Of a stretch of 64,000 bases of DNA, positions 34,094 to 44,084 are shown one piece after another. Numbering within the stretch: the first letter of the stretch is position 1; each line of letters begins with the position of its first letter. The stretch lies in contig CP060294.1 of NCBI GenBank assembly GCA_014302835.1, positions 248,001 through 312,000 of the forward strand, read 5' to 3'. The notes beneath the pieces were generated by a model that saw only the letters and a list, made by a program, of their open reading frames with translations, was not told where the DNA came from and searched no databases. Source of the stretch: Pedobacter sp. PAMC26386. Lineage in GTDB: Bacteria > Bacteroidota > Bacteroidia > Sphingobacteriales > Sphingobacteriaceae. The position numbers were made by a program, and so were the translations under genes.

Positions 34094-35338
34094 ATGGATA
34101 AGATCATTGCAAAAAAGAGATTCAGTACGAAAAAGATTTTAATGCTTACAGGAGGCTTAGTGCTGGTTGCGCTTGTAGCCTATGGATATAAATTATCATT
34201 GAATAAAGTTTATAAAGCTGATGCAGATAAACTAACGATCAGTAAGGTTCAGTATGGCGATTTTGAAGATGTAGTCTTATTGAACGCAAGTGTCGTCCCT
34301 TTAACTTCAGTGATCGTAAGTTCATCGGAAGGTGGAACAGTAGCAGAAATTTTCACGGAGAATGGTGCCTCTGTAGTTAAGGGTACACCGCTGTTACGAA
34401 TTGCAAACCCGAATGCACTATCCAATTATACTTCAAGTGAAACCAGCATTATAGAACAGATTAATCAATTGCGTAAGGTACGTTTGGATTTAGAACAGAA
34501 TCAACGTGTAATGGCTCAGGATATGATGGTGATTGAGAATACGCTGAGAACTGCGAGCCGGAAATATAAAATTGATAGCGCGCTGTTTTTAAACAAAGTA
34601 ATTACCAGAGAAGAGTTTAATAACTCCAGTCAGGATTATGAGTATAATAAAGGCAGGAAAGATATTTTAAGACAAGCAGTTAAACAAGAAAATCAGAGCA
34701 GAACAATGCAATTGCAGCAGATTGATGTTTCTGTAACCAGGATGAATGAGAGTCTGGAGACAATCAGAAAAAATATTGAGAACATGACGATCAAAGCACC
34801 GGTTTCAGGTAGATTGTCTTCTTATGATCCGGTAATAGGAAAATCTTATACAGCAAATGAGATGCTGGGGAAAATAGACGTGATGCAAGGCTATAAATTA
34901 CAGGCTGGCGTAGATGAATATTATATCAACAGAGTAAAAGAAGGACAGTCTGCCAGCTGTGAGTTTAATGGGAAAACCTATCATCTTACAGTTAGAAAGG
35001 TAATTCCAGAAGTAACAGCCGGCCAGTTCCAGATAGAATTAGTTTTTGAAGGGAAATCACCTGATGAGTTAAGAAGAGGATTATCTTTACAAGTAAAACT
35101 TACACTTTCGGATAATAGTAAATCGCTTTTATTAGCACAGGGACAGTTTTTTCAAAGTACCGGAGGGTCATGGGTATTTGTCCTGAAAGACGGAAAAGCG
35201 CAAAAAAGGAATGTAAAAATAGGACGTAAAAACTATTTGTATTATGAGATTATTGAAGGGTTACAGAAAAATGAAGAAGTAATCACTTCATCTTACGACC
35301 AGTTCAATCAATACGATATTGTAGAAGTTAGCCGGTAA
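34094..35338 (+). CDS. HlyD/MacA-like periplasmic adaptor protein
   Basis: This 414-residue membrane-fusion protein links an inner-membrane ABC transporter to an outer-membrane channel. It has one N-terminal transmembrane helix (about 15-34) and a lipoyl-like half-domain (VVPLTSVIVSSSEGGTVAEI, about 67-86). A long coiled-coil hairpin (about 115-235), the returning lipoyl half (NMTIKAPVSGRLS) and a beta-barrel and membrane-proximal region follow. It is the first gene behind the sigma-54-like promoter. ABC ATPase and permease genes follow. No TolC-type gene is in the window, so the outer-membrane partner must be elsewhere. Confidence 0.91.
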   Translation: MDKIIAKKRFSTKKILMLTGGLVLVALVAYGYKLSLNKVYKADADKLTISKVQYGDFEDVVLLNASVVPLTSVIVSSSEGGTVAEIFTENGASVVKGTPLLRIANPNALSNYTSSETSIIEQINQLRKVRLDLEQNQRVMAQDMMVIENTLRTASRKYKIDSALFLNKVITREEFNNSSQDYEYNKGRKDILRQAVKQENQSRTMQLQQIDVSVTRMNESLETIRKNIENMTIKAPVSGRLSSYDPVIGKSYTANEMLGKIDVMQGYKLQAGVDEYYINRVKEGQSASCEFNGKTYHLTVRKVIPEVTAGQFQIELVFEGKSPDELRRGLSLQVKLTLSDNSKSLLLAQGQFFQSTGGSWVFVLKDGKAQKRNVKIGRKNYLYYEIIEGLQKNEEVITSSYDQFNQYDIVEVSR

Positions 35339-35408
35339 CTAACAAAAGATCTGGCGGTAACTAACAAAAATGTAAAGCAAAAGATATAAAAACATAAATC
35401 ATCATATC

Positions 35409-36107
35409 ATGATAAAAATTGAGAATCTGGAAAAGGTATATAAAACTGAAGAAGTAGAGACTACTGCTTTAAACGGAATCAATATGCACGTAAAAGCAGG
35501 AGAGTTTGTCTCTATTATGGGCCCCTCAGGTTGCGGAAAATCCACTTTATTGAATGTAATGGGGCTTTTGGATAAACCAGAAAGTGGCAGTTATAAATTC
35601 ATGGAAACAGAACTGCTGACCATGAATGATAAAGAACGTTCCAACTTCCGCAAAAGAAATATGGGTTTTGTTTTCCAGAACTTCAACCTGATTGATGAAC
35701 TGACCGTATTTGAAAATATAGAATTACCGCTGATTTATAATAAAGTTGCAGGTCCTGAACGTAAGCGTCTGGTCAACGAGATGATCGAAAGGATGAATAT
35801 TGTAAACAGGAGCGGGCATTTTCCTCAGCAATTATCCGGTGGTCAGCAGCAACGTGTTGCTGTAGCAAGGGCATTGGTGACTAAACCTAAACTTGTACTG
35901 GCAGATGAGCCTACGGGTAACCTGGATAGTTCTCATGGAAATGAAGTCATGGAATTGCTTTGCGAATTGAATGAGCAGGGAACCACTATTGTAATGGTTA
36001 CGCACTCCTCACATGATGCGAGTTTTTCTAACCGGATTATTAATCTGAAAGATGGTCATGTGATCTCAGAAAAAGTGAATAAAAATCGTACTGAAGAACT
36101 GATTTAA
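35409..36107 (+). CDS. ABC transporter ATP-binding protein, MacB/LolD type
   Basis: This 232-residue cytosolic ATPase powers the adjacent permeases. It has Walker A GPSGCGKST (about 38-46), Q-loop FVFQNFNLIDELTV, signature LSGGQQQRVAVARAL, Walker B LVLADEPTGNLDS and a switch His in MVTHSSHD. All catalytic residues are canonical. It lies 70 nt downstream of the adaptor gene and 45 nt before the first permease. The family typically works by mechanotransmission, moving substrates from the periplasm outward rather than across the inner membrane. The substrate is unknown. Confidence 0.95.
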   Translation: MIKIENLEKVYKTEEVETTALNGINMHVKAGEFVSIMGPSGCGKSTLLNVMGLLDKPESGSYKFMETELLTMNDKERSNFRKRNMGFVFQNFNLIDELTVFENIELPLIYNKVAGPERKRLVNEMIERMNIVNRSGHFPQQLSGGQQQRVAVARALVTKPKLVLADEPTGNLDSSHGNEVMELLCELNEQGTTIVMVTHSSHDASFSNRIINLKDGHVISEKVNKNRTEELI

Positions 36108-36152
36108 ATTGTAAAAGAACAGCCTGAAATAATTGTAAAAGAACCAAGTGCA

Positions 36153-38525
36153 ATGTTTAAACTCAACCTGAAAATAGCCTTACGGAACCTCTGGAGAAAC
36201 AAAACTTCTTCTCTTCTCAATATATGCGGACTGGCTATTGGTTTAGCTTCCTGCCTGTTATTACTCTTATATGTATCCTATGAATGGGGGTATGATAAAC
36301 AAGGAAAAGATTCGGCAAATGTATATCAGGTATTGGTGAATTCTACTGGAATAAATGGAGAAAACCAAGGTACAGGTAGGCAAACACCTGGTATTCTAGG
36401 TCCTGTAATGAAACAAAACTATGCAGGGATTAGTGCCATGATAAGAACTGGTGAACCCGAAGCACAATTAATCGCTAACGGAACAAAAGGTTTCAAAAGA
36501 CAAGGTCGCTATGCAGATGCTGATATCCTGAAAATATTTGAGTATAATTTTATTTCGGGTGATCCAAAGACTGCATTGAGCAGTCCTGGAAATGTAATTG
36601 TTACAGAATCCACTGCCAGAGCATTATTTGGAACCGCAGATGTATTGAATAAATCAGTTCGTTTTGATAATAAATATAATCTTAAAGTTACTGGTGTGAT
36701 CAAGGATTTGCCAGGCAATACCTCTTTTGGTTTTGACTACCTGATGCCGTGGACGCTATTTGAAAGTATCTCCAGCTGGGTCAAACTTCCAAATTGGACA
36801 AATAATAGCTGGACAACATTGGTGAAACTTGATCCCACTGTAAAGGTAGAGTCTATCAATCAGTCTATTAAAGGATTGATTAAAAGGAATGAGGCCGATA
36901 CAAGGTCTTCTGCATTTCTCTTCCCGTTAAGCAAACTGCATTTATATGACACTTTCATTAATGGTGTCAGTACAGGAGGTAGAATTGAGCAGTTAAGACT
37001 ATTTATGGGACTTGCTATTGGTATATTACTCATTGCTTGTGTAAATTTTATGAATATGGCAACAGCCAAGTCAGAAAAAAGAGCAAAAGAAGTGGGAATT
37101 AAGAAGACTATTGGTGCTACAAAAACAAGTTTAATCACCCAATTTTTACTGGAGTCACTGATTTTGACTTTTTGCAGCGCACTAATGGCTATCGCTCTTA
37201 TCGAATTATGTCTTCCCTTATTTAATAATGTATTAGCTATTGAGTTGACTATCAGTTACTCAAATCCATATGTCTGGCTCAGTATTTTTGCAGTTGTCAT
37301 TCTAACTGGTTTGATTGCAGGGAGTTATCCTGCTTTTTATCTATCCGCATTCAATCCTGTCCAAATCCTGAAGAAACGAAGTTTTAAGCGTGGCTTATTA
37401 GCTGTAAACCTGCGCCATATACTGGTGGTAATACAATTCAGTTTTGCGGTTATCCTGATTATAGCGACTGGTATTATTTATAAGCAAATACAATTCATTA
37501 AAAACAGACCCGCTGGTTACCAGGTTAACGAATTAGTTGAATTACAGCAGGAGGGAAATTTAATCGGAAAATTTGAACTGCTGAAAGATAAATTATTACA
37601 ATCTGGAGCGGCGAAATCTGTATCCCAGCTATCAGGCAGTATGTCCAATTCAAATTCAAATTTCTGGGGTTTAGAATGGGAGGACGCTACAGAAGCGGGT
37701 AGACACGAAATTTTTAGTCAATTGTGCACTACATACGATTTTGTTAAAACGACTGGAGTAAAACTATTGGAAGGCAGAGATTTTTCTTCTCATTTGGCTT
37801 CTGATACATCGGCAGTGATGTTAAGTCAAACCGCCATTAAACGAATGAATCTCAGTAACCCGATAGGGAAAATAGTGAAGTACCAGGGGCAGGACTGTAA
37901 GATTATAGGTGTTTTTGAAGACTTTATTTGGGCATCCCCATTTAAAGCGAACCTACCTATGATCGTTGCTTTTAATAAAAGAATGGGTGGCTATGTAAGC
38001 ATCCGCTTAAATCAGGCTAATAGCTCGTCAGCTAATATAAGTACTATTGAGCGCGTTGTTAAAGAAATTAATCCTGCTTATCCGGTTGAAATTAGTTTCG
38101 TGGATCAGCTTTACGGGGAGAAGTTAAAATCACAAAAAATCTTAGGCATTTTGTCGAATCTCTTCGGTGGACTGGCCATTTTTATCTCCTGTCTGGGATT
38201 ATTTGGATTAGCCTCTTATAGCGCAGAGCTAAGAACTAAAGAAATTGGTGTCCGAAAGGTTTTGGGCGCTTCAGTATTTAATCTCATACAGCTTCTTTCT
38301 ATGAGCTTTCTGAAAATGGTGCTGGTTGCTATAGTTATTGCAGTACCTATTGCCAATTATATGATGTCTAACTGGCTGAAAGGTTTTGAGTTTCATACTT
38401 CAATAAGCTGGGTAATCATAGTGCTCGCAGCGGCAGGTACTTTAGGGATTGCTTTATTCACAGTTAGCTTTCAGGCATTTAAAGCGGCTAAAACGAATCC
38501 GGTACAAGCACTGAAATATCAATAA
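36153..38525 (+). CDS. MacB/FtsX-type ABC permease, copy 1
   Basis: This 790-residue permease has the N-terminal motif LRNLWRNKTSSLLNICGLAI, which leads into the first membrane helix. A large periplasmic MacB-PCD domain (about 50-280) precedes a three-helix FtsX block (about 285-400). A second helix near 425-445, another periplasmic domain and a final FtsX block (about 675-790, EIGVRKVLGAS) follow, so it looks like two MacB halves in one chain. It is about as long as, and very similar to, the next gene (38561), indicating tandem duplication. Substrate is unknown; antimicrobial peptide or lipid export are family possibilities. Confidence 0.92.
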   Translation: MFKLNLKIALRNLWRNKTSSLLNICGLAIGLASCLLLLLYVSYEWGYDKQGKDSANVYQVLVNSTGINGENQGTGRQTPGILGPVMKQNYAGISAMIRTGEPEAQLIANGTKGFKRQGRYADADILKIFEYNFISGDPKTALSSPGNVIVTESTARALFGTADVLNKSVRFDNKYNLKVTGVIKDLPGNTSFGFDYLMPWTLFESISSWVKLPNWTNNSWTTLVKLDPTVKVESINQSIKGLIKRNEADTRSSAFLFPLSKLHLYDTFINGVSTGGRIEQLRLFMGLAIGILLIACVNFMNMATAKSEKRAKEVGIKKTIGATKTSLITQFLLESLILTFCSALMAIALIELCLPLFNNVLAIELTISYSNPYVWLSIFAVVILTGLIAGSYPAFYLSAFNPVQILKKRSFKRGLLAVNLRHILVVIQFSFAVILIIATGIIYKQIQFIKNRPAGYQVNELVELQQEGNLIGKFELLKDKLLQSGAAKSVSQLSGSMSNSNSNFWGLEWEDATEAGRHEIFSQLCTTYDFVKTTGVKLLEGRDFSSHLASDTSAVMLSQTAIKRMNLSNPIGKIVKYQGQDCKIIGVFEDFIWASPFKANLPMIVAFNKRMGGYVSIRLNQANSSSANISTIERVVKEINPAYPVEISFVDQLYGEKLKSQKILGILSNLFGGLAIFISCLGLFGLASYSAELRTKEIGVRKVLGASVFNLIQLLSMSFLKMVLVAIVIAVPIANYMMSNWLKGFEFHTSISWVIIVLAAAGTLGIALFTVSFQAFKAAKTNPVQALKYQ

Positions 38526-38560
38526 TTTAACAGATTAAAAATTAACCTCAAAGCTGATTC

Positions 38561-40933
38561 ATGTTCAAACTCAACCTCAAAATCGCCTTAAGAAACCTCT
38601 GGAGAAACAAAATATCTTCTTTCATGAATATTAGCGGATTAGCTATTGGTTTAGCTTCCTGCCTGTTATTACTCTTATATGTATCCTATGAATGGAGTTA
38701 TGATAAACAGGGAAAAGATTCAGCAAATATTTATAAAATACTGACAAGTTTTGAAGATATCAATAAGAACGTTGAATCGACAGGCGAGAATACAGGGAAC
38801 ATAATAGGGCCATTTTTGAAGGAGAATTATCCTGCTGTCAAAGCAATGAGCCGTTATGAATGGGGAGGTCCAAAATTAATTGCTAACGGAATTAAAAGCT
38901 TTAAAAAGAGAGGGCGTTTCGCAGATTCGGATATTTTGAATGTTTTCGACTATCAATTTATTGCTGGTGATCGAAAAACAGCGCTCAATGCACCCAATAA
39001 TGTGATTGTTACCGAATCTATGGCTAAGATACTGTTCGGTACGACAGATGCGCTTAATAGATCTGTACGTTTTGAAAATAAATTGAATCTTAAGATTACT
39101 GGCGTGATCAAAGATCTTCCAGGTAATACATCTGTTTATTTTGACTTCCTTATGCCATGGTCACTTTATGAAACTCAATTTGATTGGGTAAAATCGCCGG
39201 CATGGACTAATTTCAATTGGTCAACAGTCGTTAAACTGAACCCAGCTACTGATGTTGAACAGTTTAATCAAAGTATCAAAGGGATAATGGAGAAAAATCA
39301 TCCCGGAGCAAGAAGTTTTGCATTTGTTTATCCGTTAAGTAAACTCCATCTCTACGGCACATTTACCAATGGAAAAAGTACCGGTGGTAAAATTGAGCAG
39401 GTGCGATTATTTATGGGATTGGCTATAGGAATTCTACTAATTGCCTGTGTTAATTTTATGAACCTGGCCACAGCGAAATCAGAACGCAGGGCGAAAGAAG
39501 TAGGCATCAAGAAAACTATAGGAGCGACTCGTGTAAGTCTGATCAGCCAGTTCCTAATGGAATCACTTATTTTAACTTTTTGTAGCGCAATACTGGCTAT
39601 TGTGCTGATCGAATTAGCACTGCCATTATTTAATAATCTCCTTGGAATTGAACTAGGGGTTAGCTATTCAAATGGATATGTATGGTCAGGGCTGATTTCA
39701 GTTGTTCTTTTAACAGGTTTGATTGCCGGAAGTTATCCTGCATTTTATCTGTCTTCTTTTAATCCGGTGCAAATCCTGAAGAAAAAGGGGCTTAAAGGCA
39801 ACGGGCAGTTGATCAGCCTTCGTCAGATACTGGTGATTGGACAGTTTGGTTTTGCTGTGATTTTGATCATTGCAACTACGGTCATCTATCAGCAGATACA
39901 ATATATCAAAGACAGGCCGGTTGGTTACAAAGTTAACGAACTGGTCGAAATGACGCAGGATGGTGATTTATTTGACAAATTTGACTTGCTGAAAACTAAA
40001 TTATTACAATCTGGTGCAGTAACCGCTGTGACGCAAACGTCAATGACCATGAGCAGAGATGGTTCAAGTTTCTCTGGAATGAAATGGGCGGGATCCAACC
40101 ATGCAGATGAACTCTTTAGTTTTAACCAGATCGCTACTACCTACGATTTCATCAAAACTACTGGTGTAAAGCTATTGGAAGGAAGAGATTTTTCTAAATC
40201 TTTTGCTTCTGACAGTGCTGCGGTTATGGTAAGCCGTTCAGCTGTGAAGAGAATGAATTTGGTTAACCCAGTAGGGCAAACTGTAGTTTATCATGGAGAT
40301 AAACGAACTATTGTTGGTGTTTTTGATAATTTTGTTTGGGGCTCACCTACGCAGACAGAGCGACCTATGGTTGTTGCATTTTATAAAGAGTGGCGAGGAG
40401 TTGTTACCATGCGTTTAAATGGAGCGAATACCCCAGCTGCTAACCTGGTATTGATTGAGAAAATCACTAAAGAAGTTAACCCTGCATATCCGGTAGAAAT
40501 CAACTTTGTAGATCGTCTATATACAGATAAGCTAAAGTCACAGAAAATATTAGGCATTTTATCCAATCTTTTTGGCGGACTGGCCATCTTTATTTCCTGT
40601 CTTGGTTTATTTGGTTTAGCATCCTATAGCGCAGAACAAAGGACAAAAGAAATCGGGGTTAGGAAGGTGCTTGGTGCATCTGTAGTAAACCTGATAGGTC
40701 TCCTTTCTCTAAGTTTTATGAAAATGGTTCTGATCGCTATCATTCTAGGGGTGCCTATAGCTAATTATATCATGTCTGGCTGGTTGAAAAGCTTTGAATT
40801 TCATACCACAATTAACTGGCTGGTGATTGCAATGGCGGCAGCAGGTACCTTAGGAATTGCTTTGCTGACGGTAAGTTTTTGCACTTACAAAGCAGCTAAA
40901 ACTAATCCTGTACAAGCGTTGAAATACGAATAA
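38561..40933 (+). CDS. MacB/FtsX-type ABC permease, copy 2 (tandem paralogue)
   Basis: Also 790 residues with the same layout as the preceding gene: the N-terminal LRNLWRNKISSFMNISGLAI, MacB-PCD domain, FtsX blocks at about 285-400 and 675-790. Long stretches are identical to copy 1, for example IGLASCLLLLLYVSYEW, FMGLAIGILLIACVNFM and ILGILSNLFGGLAIFISC. The periplasmic segments (about 60-270 and 460-640) diverge most, which suggests that the copies kept the membrane engine and changed the substrate-facing part. The gap from copy 1 is 35 nt, and the next permease follows after 10 nt. Confidence 0.92.
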   Translation: MFKLNLKIALRNLWRNKISSFMNISGLAIGLASCLLLLLYVSYEWSYDKQGKDSANIYKILTSFEDINKNVESTGENTGNIIGPFLKENYPAVKAMSRYEWGGPKLIANGIKSFKKRGRFADSDILNVFDYQFIAGDRKTALNAPNNVIVTESMAKILFGTTDALNRSVRFENKLNLKITGVIKDLPGNTSVYFDFLMPWSLYETQFDWVKSPAWTNFNWSTVVKLNPATDVEQFNQSIKGIMEKNHPGARSFAFVYPLSKLHLYGTFTNGKSTGGKIEQVRLFMGLAIGILLIACVNFMNLATAKSERRAKEVGIKKTIGATRVSLISQFLMESLILTFCSAILAIVLIELALPLFNNLLGIELGVSYSNGYVWSGLISVVLLTGLIAGSYPAFYLSSFNPVQILKKKGLKGNGQLISLRQILVIGQFGFAVILIIATTVIYQQIQYIKDRPVGYKVNELVEMTQDGDLFDKFDLLKTKLLQSGAVTAVTQTSMTMSRDGSSFSGMKWAGSNHADELFSFNQIATTYDFIKTTGVKLLEGRDFSKSFASDSAAVMVSRSAVKRMNLVNPVGQTVVYHGDKRTIVGVFDNFVWGSPTQTERPMVVAFYKEWRGVVTMRLNGANTPAANLVLIEKITKEVNPAYPVEINFVDRLYTDKLKSQKILGILSNLFGGLAIFISCLGLFGLASYSAEQRTKEIGVRKVLGASVVNLIGLLSLSFMKMVLIAIILGVPIANYIMSGWLKSFEFHTTINWLVIAMAAAGTLGIALLTVSFCTYKAAKTNPVQALKYE

Positions 40934-40943
40934 TCAAAATATT

Positions 40944-43340
40944 ATGTTTAGACTCAACCTCAAAATCGCACTTAGAAATCTTTGGAAAAACAAAAGCTAT
41001 ACTTTTATCAATATAGCAGGTTTATCTATTGGAATGGCAAGTTGTATTCTCATTTTTATCTTCATCAGATATCAGTTGAGCTTTGATCAGCAATTTGTAA
41101 ACAAAGACAGAATTTACCGCGTGGTTTCTTATTGGAAATATGCGGTTGGCGAGGAGTTTCAGGGTGGAGTTCCAAGACCCTTAGCTCCTGCTATGCGGAA
41201 TGATTTTGGTATGCTGGAAGAGGTGGCTACACTACAGCGAAGTGGAGGAATCTTTAAAATTAAAGATGCCAGTGGTAATATTCGGTTGAAAACAGCAGAA
41301 GAGGCTTTTTACGTGGAACCATCTTTCTTCAAAATTTTTGATTATTCCTGGCTGCAAGGCAATCCGCAGAAAGCTTTGAATGAACCAAATACCGTAGCTC
41401 TTTCAAAAGAAATGGCCACTAAATTCTTTGGTGACTGGCAGAAGGCGGTTGGACAATCTATAGAATACCGCAATAAAACCATGCTTAAAGTAACTGGTGT
41501 ATTTGATGATATGCCGGAAAATATGAGCAACCCGATCAAGATCGCGATTGCTTATGCAGGATATGAAAATAAGTATATAAAAAGCTGGGGGGCCGTTTCG
41601 TCAGGAACCCAATGTTTTATTCTATTAAAAAAAGGAGTGAATGTAGCTGATTTGGAAGCTCCAAAAAATGCCTTTCTGAAAAAGTATTATGTAGAAAAGA
41701 CTGCAGGAAAAGAAGATCATTTCTTTCAGCCTTTAAGCGAGCTTCATCAGGATGAGCGGTATAGTAACTTTTCTCATAAAATCACCAGTAAAAATGAGCT
41801 GACAGGTTTAACAGTGATTGGTGTGTTTTTACTGCTCACTGCCTGCATCAACTTTGTCAATCTGGCTACTGCGCAAGCTATAAGCCGGTCTAAAGAAATA
41901 GGGGTGCGTAAAGTAATGGGTAGCAGACGTAAACAACTGATTGTTCAGTTTCTGACTGAAACAATTACAATTACAGTATTTGCTTTATTAATTGCCTGTG
42001 CATTAACAGAGGCTGCGTTACCAGGAATGAATGGATTATTCAGAGAGAAAATTTCATTTAGTCTGCTGGAGCATCCTGTGATTTTTGTATTCATGATTAG
42101 TCTGGTCTTGTTTGTTGGTTTTGTAGCTGGTTTTTATCCAGCAATGGTCATGTCAGGATTTGATCCTATTCTGGCCATCAAAAACAAAGTCAGTATTGGT
42201 AACACTGGGGGAGGAATGTTACGTAAAATATTAGTTGTGCTGCAATTTGCTATTACGATTATCCTCATTACCGGTACGCTTGTTATTCTCAAACAAATGA
42301 AATATCTCAGAGAAAAGCCATTGGGATTTAATCCTTCAGCGATTGCTTTAGTAGATGTTCCCAGTGATAGCCTGAGCCAGTTGAAGTACAAGATGTTAAA
42401 ATCCAGAATATTGAGTGAACCTGGTGTAATCGCTGCAAGTTTGTGCGGTGAAGCACCTTCTTCTATGGATATCAACATGAGAAATTTTGCATTTCAAGGG
42501 GCAAAAGATGCAGATTTTGAGGTGAGCAATAAATCTGCAGATCGGGATTATTTTAGAACGTTTGATTTGAAACTGGTTGCAGGTAAAGTGTTTTCCAAAA
42601 CGGATAGTTTGAAAGAGTATATTATCAATGAGACTTTGCTGAGAAGAATGAACATGCAGCGTCCGGAAGATGCGATTGGGAAATTACTTCGTTTAGGAGG
42701 GAGTGATATCGGGTATCCAATTGTTGGTGTTGTGAAAGATTTCAATAACACGACGCTGAAAGAAGCCATCGTCCCAATTATAATTGATAAAAACAAAGCA
42801 GTTTCTACCACTATTGCAGTGAAAATGGACAGTAAGAGTATCATTAATGTCATGAGAAATGTAGAAGCGATCTGGAATTCTGTCTATCCGGAACATGTCT
42901 ATGGATCTACATTTATGGAAGATAATATCAGCAAATATTATGAGAGTGAAAAGGTGATGGGAACTTTGTTTAAAGTATTCGCAGCAGTGATCATTTTTAT
43001 CTCTTTTATAGGGTTATTTGGCTTGATATCTTTCGTGGCCACCCAAAGAACAAAAGAAATGGCTATCCGGAAAGTATTGGGTGCAAGTACAATGGATCTG
43101 GTTAACATGCTGAACTCTTCTTTCATGATCATGGTACTTTTAGCGAATCTAGTGGCCTGGCCGGTTGCCTATATTTTTATTGATAAATGGCTATCACGAT
43201 ATGCTTACCGGATTGAATTGAGTATCTGGCCTTTTGCAATCGCGATGCTTATTTCTCTGGGGATAACACTGGTTACGGTTAGTTTCCGCTCTTTCAGGGC
43301 GGCAACTACAAATCCAGTCAATGCATTGAAGGATGAATAA
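40944..43340 (+). CDS. MacB/FtsX-type ABC permease, divergent third copy
   Basis: This 798-residue permease has the same double MacB architecture but lower similarity to the two preceding copies: LRNLWKNKSYTFINIAGLSI at the N-terminus, first FtsX block with SKEIGVRKVMGSRRKQLIVQFL near 315-340, second with TKEMAIRKVLGASTMDLVNM near 705-725. It follows copy 2 after 10 nt, so it is in the same operon, and precedes a second ATPase gene by 43 nt. The order ATPase-permease-permease-permease-ATPase suggests two ATPase types or heteromeric permease pairing. Confidence 0.92.
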   Translation: MFRLNLKIALRNLWKNKSYTFINIAGLSIGMASCILIFIFIRYQLSFDQQFVNKDRIYRVVSYWKYAVGEEFQGGVPRPLAPAMRNDFGMLEEVATLQRSGGIFKIKDASGNIRLKTAEEAFYVEPSFFKIFDYSWLQGNPQKALNEPNTVALSKEMATKFFGDWQKAVGQSIEYRNKTMLKVTGVFDDMPENMSNPIKIAIAYAGYENKYIKSWGAVSSGTQCFILLKKGVNVADLEAPKNAFLKKYYVEKTAGKEDHFFQPLSELHQDERYSNFSHKITSKNELTGLTVIGVFLLLTACINFVNLATAQAISRSKEIGVRKVMGSRRKQLIVQFLTETITITVFALLIACALTEAALPGMNGLFREKISFSLLEHPVIFVFMISLVLFVGFVAGFYPAMVMSGFDPILAIKNKVSIGNTGGGMLRKILVVLQFAITIILITGTLVILKQMKYLREKPLGFNPSAIALVDVPSDSLSQLKYKMLKSRILSEPGVIAASLCGEAPSSMDINMRNFAFQGAKDADFEVSNKSADRDYFRTFDLKLVAGKVFSKTDSLKEYIINETLLRRMNMQRPEDAIGKLLRLGGSDIGYPIVGVVKDFNNTTLKEAIVPIIIDKNKAVSTTIAVKMDSKSIINVMRNVEAIWNSVYPEHVYGSTFMEDNISKYYESEKVMGTLFKVFAAVIIFISFIGLFGLISFVATQRTKEMAIRKVLGASTMDLVNMLNSSFMIMVLLANLVAWPVAYIFIDKWLSRYAYRIELSIWPFAIAMLISLGITLVTVSFRSFRAATTNPVNALKDE

Positions 43341-43383
43341 AAACAAATACAATTAACTGATTAAACCTTATATTTATCAAAAG

Positions 43384-44067
43384 ATGATACAATTACAGAA
43401 TATAGAAAAGTACTATGCAAACAAGGGACTGAAAAGTTATATTCTCAGACATGTAAGCACGACAATCAAACAAGGTGAATTCGTCTCCATTATGGGGCCA
43501 TCCGGCGCGGGAAAATCTACTTTACTGAATATTTTAGGGATGTTGGAAGAACCTACTTATGGAACCTACGAGTTTATGGGTGAAAATGTAGTTTCCTTAA
43601 ATGAACGCAAAAGAATTGAACTTTATAGAAACCATATTGGCTTTGTTTTTCAGGCTTATCATTTGATTGATGAGATGACGGTTGCAGAAAATATTGAAGC
43701 TCCGCTATTGTATAAAAAGGTAGGGAGTGCCGAACGTAAAAGCCGTGTGGCAGAAATGCTGGACCGCTTTAATATGGTCGCAAAAAAAGACCTGTTCCCG
43801 AATCAGTTATCCGGCGGTCAGCAACAGTTGGTAGGGATTGCAAGAGCTTTAGCTGCACAGCCACTAATTATCCTTGCAGATGAACCAACCGGAAACCTAC
43901 AGTCTGCCCAGGCCTTGCAGATTATGGAACTTTTCAAAAAACTGAATGAAGAAGAAAACATAACGATTATCCAGGTAACACACTCTGAAATCAATGCTGG
44001 CTATGGGACAAGGATTTTGCATTTGCTGGATGGAGTAATCAGCGAGGATCTTCAGGTGCTTGGATAA
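43384..44067 (+). CDS. ABC transporter ATP-binding protein, second and slightly degenerate copy
   Basis: This 227-residue ATPase is of the MacB/LolD class. Walker A GPSGAGKST, FVFQAYHLIDEMTV and Walker B LIILADEPTGNLQS are present, with a switch His in VTHSE. Two departures from the first ATPase in this operon stand out. The signature reads LSGGQQQLVGIARAL with Leu in place of the usual Arg after QQQ, and the D-loop is NLQS rather than NLDS. The Walker glutamate is kept, so hydrolysis is still plausible. It may serve the third permease or form a heterodimer with the first ATPase. Confidence 0.92.
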   Translation: MIQLQNIEKYYANKGLKSYILRHVSTTIKQGEFVSIMGPSGAGKSTLLNILGMLEEPTYGTYEFMGENVVSLNERKRIELYRNHIGFVFQAYHLIDEMTVAENIEAPLLYKKVGSAERKSRVAEMLDRFNMVAKKDLFPNQLSGGQQQLVGIARALAAQPLIILADEPTGNLQSAQALQIMELFKKLNEEENITIIQVTHSEINAGYGTRILHLLDGVISEDLQVLG

Positions 44068-44084
44068 AAAAGTATCTTTGCTTT

